Shown piece by piece: positions 43,875 to 46,652 of a stretch of DNA of 46,652 nt. The stretch's first letter is position 1. The number at the start of each line of letters is the position of its first letter. Origin of the DNA: an uncultured Prevotellaceae bacterium (GTDB lineage: Bacteria > Bacteroidota > Bacteroidia > Bacteroidales > Bacteroidaceae); the NCBI GenBank assembly GCA_937898415.1, contig CALDLA010000088.1, positions 1-46,652 of the forward strand, given 5' to 3'. The notes under the pieces are model-generated. The model worked only from the letters and a program-made list of their open reading frames with translations. It ran no database searches and was not told the DNA's origin. A program made the position numbers and the translations under genes.

Positions 43875-44945
43875 CTAAGACAACAGAATCTGAACAATCC
43901 GCTCTGCAGTGCGCCCATCCCAACGGTCGGGAAGGGCGCACTTTTTCCATTGCCCTGCTACCATGTCGGCCACAGCCTGGCGCAGTATCCCAGCATCACC
44001 GCCCACCAGTACGTTCGTACCCACGGTGACCGTCTCTTGATGCTCGGTATAACTATTCAGCGTGATGCAGGGAACGCCATTGAACGTTGCCTCTTCAGCC
44101 ACATTGCCCGAATCGGTAATGATGCCCTTGGCGTGAGCCGTCAGCCAACCAAACTCCAGGTATGGGAGGGATGGGTGAAGGGTGATGGGGAATAGGTGAA
44201 GGGAGGTCAGTATTTGTTTGACCACACTGAGTGCAGGCTCCCGTAGCGGGGCGATGACGGGCATGTCGCCTGCAGACTCAGCCATCACCTGTAGCATCTC
44301 TGCAAGATGTTCCTCATCGTTGAGCAGTGTACGACGGTTGAGCGTGAGTACCAGATACCGCTGCTCATCGACCTTGATGGCTGGACGCCGGAACCGCGGC
44401 AGGTTGAAGCGCAGCGAGTCCATCAGGATGTTACCCACCATATATGTATTGTTGCCGTCAGCCTGTTCGCGGTTGGCCACGCCCGTACTCTTGACGCCCG
44501 CCGTGAACAGATAGTCCGACAGGGCATCGATGACCAGACGGTTCACCTCCTTCGGCATGGTGATGTCAAACGAGCGGGTACCCGCCACGAGGTGCGCCAG
44601 TTTCACTCCCCGCTTCTTGGCTGTAATGGCAGCGGCCATCGTCGAGGCAAGGTCGTCCACCACAATCACCACGTCGGCCGGACGCTCATCCAGATAGCGG
44701 TCGAAGGCACCCATCACCTGTGCCGTAATCTCGTTCAGGCGCTGGCTGTCAACACCTAAAAAGACGTCAGGTCGTGGCATCTGTAAGTCGTCAAACAGTG
44801 ACGGTTCCAACGTCGGGTCGTCCTCACGTCCGGCATATACCAACTGATACTCCGCTCCCCCACTCTTCTGAATGGCACGAATCAGCGGGGCCACCTTCAC
44901 GAAGTTAGGGCGTGCCCCCACAACAATACAAATCTTCTTCATCAT
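43875..44945 (-). CDS. WecB-like UDP-GlcNAc 2-epimerase family protein with altered active site
   Basis: This 356-residue protein has the full GT-B fold of non-hydrolysing UDP-GlcNAc 2-epimerases: GARPNFVKVAPLIRA at the start, RSFDITMPKEVNRL, a YLFTAG strand, ITDSGNVAEEA and ETVTVGTNVLVG. Several hallmark positions differ. The usual GQH motif reads GRE (39-41), the VxGDT-type loop reads VVDDLAST (near 96-102), HVEAGLRS reads HLVAGTRS with Val120 for the catalytic Glu, and the H-R-x-EN motif reads NRRTLLN with Asn203 for the catalytic His. Residues 248-257 are encoded by heptamer repeats. It may be a pseudoenzyme or act on another substrate. It has a consensus promoter. Confidence 0.85.
   Translation of the reverse strand: MMKKICIVVGARPNFVKVAPLIRAIQKSGGAEYQLVYAGREDDPTLEPSLFDDLQMPRPDVFLGVDSQRLNEITAQVMGAFDRYLDERPADVVIVVDDLASTMAAAITAKKRGVKLAHLVAGTRSFDITMPKEVNRLVIDALSDYLFTAGVKSTGVANREQADGNNTYMVGNILMDSLRFNLPRFRRPAIKVDEQRYLVLTLNRRTLLNDEEHLAEMLQVMAESAGDMPVIAPLREPALSVVKQILTSLHLFPITLHPSLPYLEFGWLTAHAKGIITDSGNVAEEATFNGVPCITLNSYTEHQETVTVGTNVLVGGDAGILRQAVADMVAGQWKKCALPDRWDGRTAERIVQILLS
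44174..44201 (+). repeat. Heptamer tandem repeat inside the WecB-like gene
   Basis: Four 7-bp units on the plus strand: GGTGAAG, GGTGATG, GGGAATA, GGTGAAG, with partial copies on the left flank. They lie in the minus-strand reading frame and encode a His/Leu/Pro-rich loop. Confidence 0.82.
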
Positions 44946-44971
44946 TACAATCTCGTTTCGTATTTCCGCTG

Positions 44972-45003
44972 CAAAGATACAATTTAATCAATTAAACTCC
45001 AAA
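44972..45003 (-). promoter_or_regulatory. Promoter of the WecB-like gene
   Basis: On the minus strand, TTTG at 45003-45000 and TATCTTTG at 44979-44972 with a 20-nt spacer, 26 nt before the start codon. Confidence 0.85.
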
Positions 45004-45128
45004 TAAGGTACGAAAAAAAACAAAGATGACAAATAGGTTTTGCATTTGTTTTTTATGAACTTTAGTTGAACACTTGTAAATAATTCGGATGAAGTTCTTA
45101 TTTTCATCTGAAAAGACCCTCAAGAAGT

Positions 45129-45206
45129 TGAGTCGACTCATTCGATCAAGTGAGTCGACTCAATCGATCGAATGAGTCGACTCAACGCTTCGAACGAGTT
45201 AATTCA
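45129..45206. repeat. Iteron-like array 1: palindromes at 22-bp period
   Basis: The palindrome TGAGTCGACTCA occurs at 45129, 45151 and 45173, and a degenerate copy (CGAGTTAATTCA) at 45195. The period is exactly 22 bp with 10-bp spacers, one of which contains ATCGAT. Confidence 0.95.
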
Positions 45207-45359
45207 AGGAAATAGACTTAGTGCGATATTGTCAAGATTTCTGACGAAATTTCAACGAAATTGAAGAAGAACCGAAATTGTTCTTCTGCACTTTAGTTGA
45301 AGATTTTATCAATATTTCAGATAGGTTTGGTAATCAACATGCCAAGACCCTCAAAAAAT

Positions 45360-45437
45360 TGACTCGAGTCAATCGATGAAATGACTCGAGTCAACCGATG
45401 AAATGACTCGAGTCAAATGATTTAATGACTCTAGTCA
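45360..45437. repeat. Iteron-like array 2: palindromes at 22-bp period
   Basis: The palindrome TGACTCGAGTCA occurs at 45360, 45382 and 45404, and TGACTCTAGTCA at 45426. The period is again exactly 22 bp. The sites differ from array 1 in the order of the central bases (GAGTC/GACTC swapped), while spacers keep the (A/T)CGATGAAA type. Confidence 0.95.
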
Positions 45438-45506
45438 CGCTGCTATCGAATCGTTTCATTTGTCATGAATAATGATGCACACGATATCATTTAGGAAACA
45501 AAATTT

Positions 45507-45581
45507 GGCTCGTTAGCTCAGTTGGATTAGAGCATGACGCTACGAACGTCAGGGTCGGGAGTTCGAGTCTCTCACGAGTTA
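45507..45581 (+). tRNA. tRNA-Arg (anticodon ACG), second copy
   Basis: Cloverleaf with acceptor GGCTCGT/ACGAGTT, D stem GCTC/GAGC, anticodon stem TGACG/CGTCA around CTACGAA (anticodon ACG) and T arm GGGAG/CTCTC. All stems pair, but the two outermost acceptor pairs are both G-U, which is unusual. CCA is not encoded. It differs at many positions from the tRNA-Arg(ACG) at 1251. Confidence 0.8.
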
Positions 45582-45588
45582 CAGTTAC

Positions 45589-45659
45589 TGCCCTATGATG
45601 TAATGGTTAGCACGTCAGATTCTGGATCTGGAGGTGGTGGTTCGAGTCCGTCCGGGCAC
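45589..45659 (+). tRNA. tRNA-Gln-like (anticodon CTG), structurally degenerate
   Basis: The anticodon arm TCAGA/TCTGG around TTCTGGA (CTG) and the T arm GGTGG/CCGTC are good, and TGCCC pairs with GGGCA at the ends. However, the 3' acceptor strand is one base short, so positions 6-7 do not pair, and the first D-stem pair is A-C. It lies 7 bp after the tRNA-Arg with a shared terminator. It may be a working minor tRNA or a decaying copy. Confidence 0.62.
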
Positions 45660-45669
45660 CCTCCAAAGA

Positions 45670-45710
45670 AAATCCCTGTAAGTCAAGCACTTGCGGGGAT
45701 TTTTATTTTT
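45670..45710 (+). terminator. Terminator of the tRNA pair
   Basis: A 14-bp stem (45670-45683 with 45689-45702, two G-U pairs), a 5-nt loop and a T-rich tract. Confidence 0.85.
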
Positions 45711-45724
45711 AAACACCTAAAGTT

Positions 45725-45766
45725 TTGATGGAACATTGATGGAACATTTTTAAGTTGTTCCATCAA
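45725..45766. repeat. 11-bp tandem repeat with an inverted third copy
   Basis: TTGATGGAACA occurs twice back to back (45725-45735, 45736-45746) and once inverted as TGTTCCATCAA (45756-45766) after a 9-bp spacer. It lies 15 bp past the tRNA terminator. No gene was recognised between here and higA. Confidence 0.88.
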
Positions 45767-45916
45767 TTTTGGACTCGAAACACCACAAGGATTAGCAAAC
45801 TGTTTATTCAAAATGTGGAAACTGCCACGTGTATTCATATCAAGGTGAGTCATTGGCCTTCTTACCAGAAAAAAGTAAATGCAAGCCATGCAAATACGAA
45901 GATTAATCTGTTACGT

Positions 45917-46282
45917 TTAAAGTACACATGCCCAACCGAACTTGCGCACAAGTTCCTGAAGCAGATTTCGGTCTCTGACAGGAATGGTGACGCTAATTGT
46001 CTCGCACTGATTGTCACGTTCAGCGATATTGGCTGTGTCCAAGTTGTATTGCGTCTGGAGATTCATCCAGATGTCGGCAGGTATGCCCAGCGCTTTCTCC
46101 AATGCCACAGCTACATTTAGTGACACGCTACGCTTACCATTGATGGTCTCGCTCAGCACAGAAGGCTTGATGCCGGTTTCAGCGGCAAGTTGCTTTTGCG
46201 TTATACCACGTTCTTTCAGTTCATCCTTAATCATCTCACCAGGATGGGTTGCAACAAATGGAGTCAAATTTTTCTTATTCAT
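45917..46282 (-). CDS. higA: HigA-type antitoxin, XRE-family HTH
   Basis: This 121-residue protein has the HigA signature ATHPGEMIKDELKERG followed by an XRE helix-turn-helix (TQKQLAAETGIKPSVLSETINGKRSVSL) and the ALGIPADIWMNLQ segment. It neutralises the upstream toxin and represses the operon. The ATG at 46282 is chosen because it overlaps the toxin stop by 8 nt and gives the family N-terminus; an in-frame ATG at 46300 would add six residues. Toxin-first order is typical of higBA. Confidence 0.92.
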   Translation of the reverse strand: MNKKNLTPFVATHPGEMIKDELKERGITQKQLAAETGIKPSVLSETINGKRSVSLNVAVALEKALGIPADIWMNLQTQYNLDTANIAERDNQCETISVTIPVRDRNLLQELVRKFGWACVL

Positions 46283-46592
46283 AATGCTTGGATATTTCAA
46301 ATAACAATGCGTTTACTATAATTCCGCTCTCATCGGGTGAAGAATGGAAGAACAATCGATACTGATCATTAATCCAAACAGCATCCACACCATTGAGATC
46401 ACCTTTCTTCTTCTCATAATGGAGTGACTTAATCTGAAAGAGGTCTTCCAACCTTCGGGCACCCCTCAGGTAGTTCACCACCTTCACATAACGCTTGATG
46501 ATATCCTTCGACAAGCGCTTGTATTGGTGAGCTTGAGTGGTTCCTGTTGTATAGAGCTCCTCCAAAGCCGCATTTTCAAACTCAATGTTCAT
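46275..46592 (-). CDS. higB: HigB-type toxin, RelE superfamily
   Basis: This 105-residue protein matches HigB/RelE-fold mRNA interferases: a basic helix YKRLSKDIIKRYVKVVNYLRG, a strand DLFQIKSLHYEKKKGD and the motif AVWINDQYRLFFH, with an Arg in the expected catalytic position. Such toxins cut mRNA on the ribosome until blocked by HigA. It is complete, with a -7 element upstream. Plasmids and integrative elements often carry such pairs. Confidence 0.9.
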   Translation of the reverse strand: MNIEFENAALEELYTTGTTQAHQYKRLSKDIIKRYVKVVNYLRGARRLEDLFQIKSLHYEKKKGDLNGVDAVWINDQYRLFFHSSPDESGIIVNALLFEISKHYE

Positions 46593-46615
46593 CGTCTATT
46601 ATTAATTTGACGGTG

Positions 46616-46623
46616 CAAATATA
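46616..46623 (-). promoter_or_regulatory. -7 element (TATATTTG) of higBA
   Basis: TAnnTTTG on the minus strand, 23 nt before the higB ATG. A TTTG at 46650-46647 is 23 nt upstream, slightly longer than the usual spacing. Confidence 0.6.
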
Positions 46624-46652
46624 GGGATTATCTCCGAAATAATTAGCAAATT

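Larger units (their letters stand above)
44946..45506. other. 561-bp intergenic region with iteron-like arrays
   Basis: No gene is visible on either strand. It holds the WecB-like promoter at the left end and two related modules. Each module runs TTTAGTTGAA, then 42 nt, then AAGACCCTCAA, then four palindromic sites; the modules start at 45061 and 45292, exactly 231 bp apart. Between them lies an 8-bp hairpin (45265-45272 with 45280-45287). Confidence 0.85.

Noticed and set aside
45129..45437. CRISPR array
   Set aside because: The repeated unit is a 12-bp palindrome with 10-bp similar spacers; CRISPR repeats and spacers are much longer and spacers differ fully. No cas gene is present.
45534..45728. 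Open frame of 64 codons
   Set aside because: It is read through two tRNA genes and their terminator.
45755..46120. Plus-strand open frame of 121 codons, considered as an integrase N-terminus because of its place after a tRNA
   Set aside because: No integrase motif is visible and most of its length is antisense to higA.

Overview
The window looks like a chromosomal segment of a Bacteroidales bacterium, most like Prevotella or a close relative. Supporting signs are Bacteroidetes-type promoters (TTTG, about 20 nt, then TAnnTTTG) before many genes, a fused LpxC-FabZ, a short RpoD without region 1.1, a Rho with a long acidic insertion, a DUF5686-type outer-membrane protein, a one-chain NfnAB-like flavoprotein and a Nudix-type AraR-like regulator. 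The genus is inferred, not proven.

Layout. 1-1324: remnant of a VapE/VirE-type mobile-element gene lying against the 3' end of a tRNA-Arg. 1445-6804: secreted MORN/GH25 lysozyme, rho and rpsA. 6958-12833: an apparent L-arabinose operon (aldose epimerase, MFS sugar porter, SSS sugar symporter, AraR-like Nudix regulator, araD). 13073-16551: two mannitol-dehydrogenase-family (hexuronate) oxidoreductases. 16554-20360: uvrA and rpoD. 20401-28156: outer-membrane protein followed by overlapping addA-like and addB-like recombination nuclease genes. 28263-31722: NfnAB-like flavoprotein, DUF486 membrane protein and TtcA-like enzyme, with 4-nt overlaps. 31794-34817 (minus): GH2 beta-galactosidase. 34945-43867: manA, HD phosphohydrolase, then the envelope run lpxD, lpxC-fabZ, lpxA, miaA and PBP1A. 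43875-44945 (minus): a WecB-like protein lacking several hallmark catalytic residues. 44946-46652: an accessory-looking segment with iteron-like palindrome arrays, two tRNA genes (one degenerate), an 11-bp repeat cluster and a HigBA toxin-antitoxin pair.

The genes are mostly housekeeping and sugar use: arabinose and uronate genes fit plant polysaccharide degradation, while the lpx/PBP/manA block serves envelope synthesis.

The least explained signal is in the repeats. Two arrays 231 bp apart (45129-45206 and 45360-45437) each carry four 12-bp palindromic sites at an exact 22-bp period behind a conserved leader block, resembling plasmid iterons, next to tRNAs and a plasmid-type addiction module. 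Separately, short degenerate tandem repeats with periods of 7, 8 and 9 bp occur both between genes and inside conserved genes (UvrA, the NfnAB-like protein, the TtcA-like protein, the WecB-like protein), and one supplies the GTG start codon of miaA.
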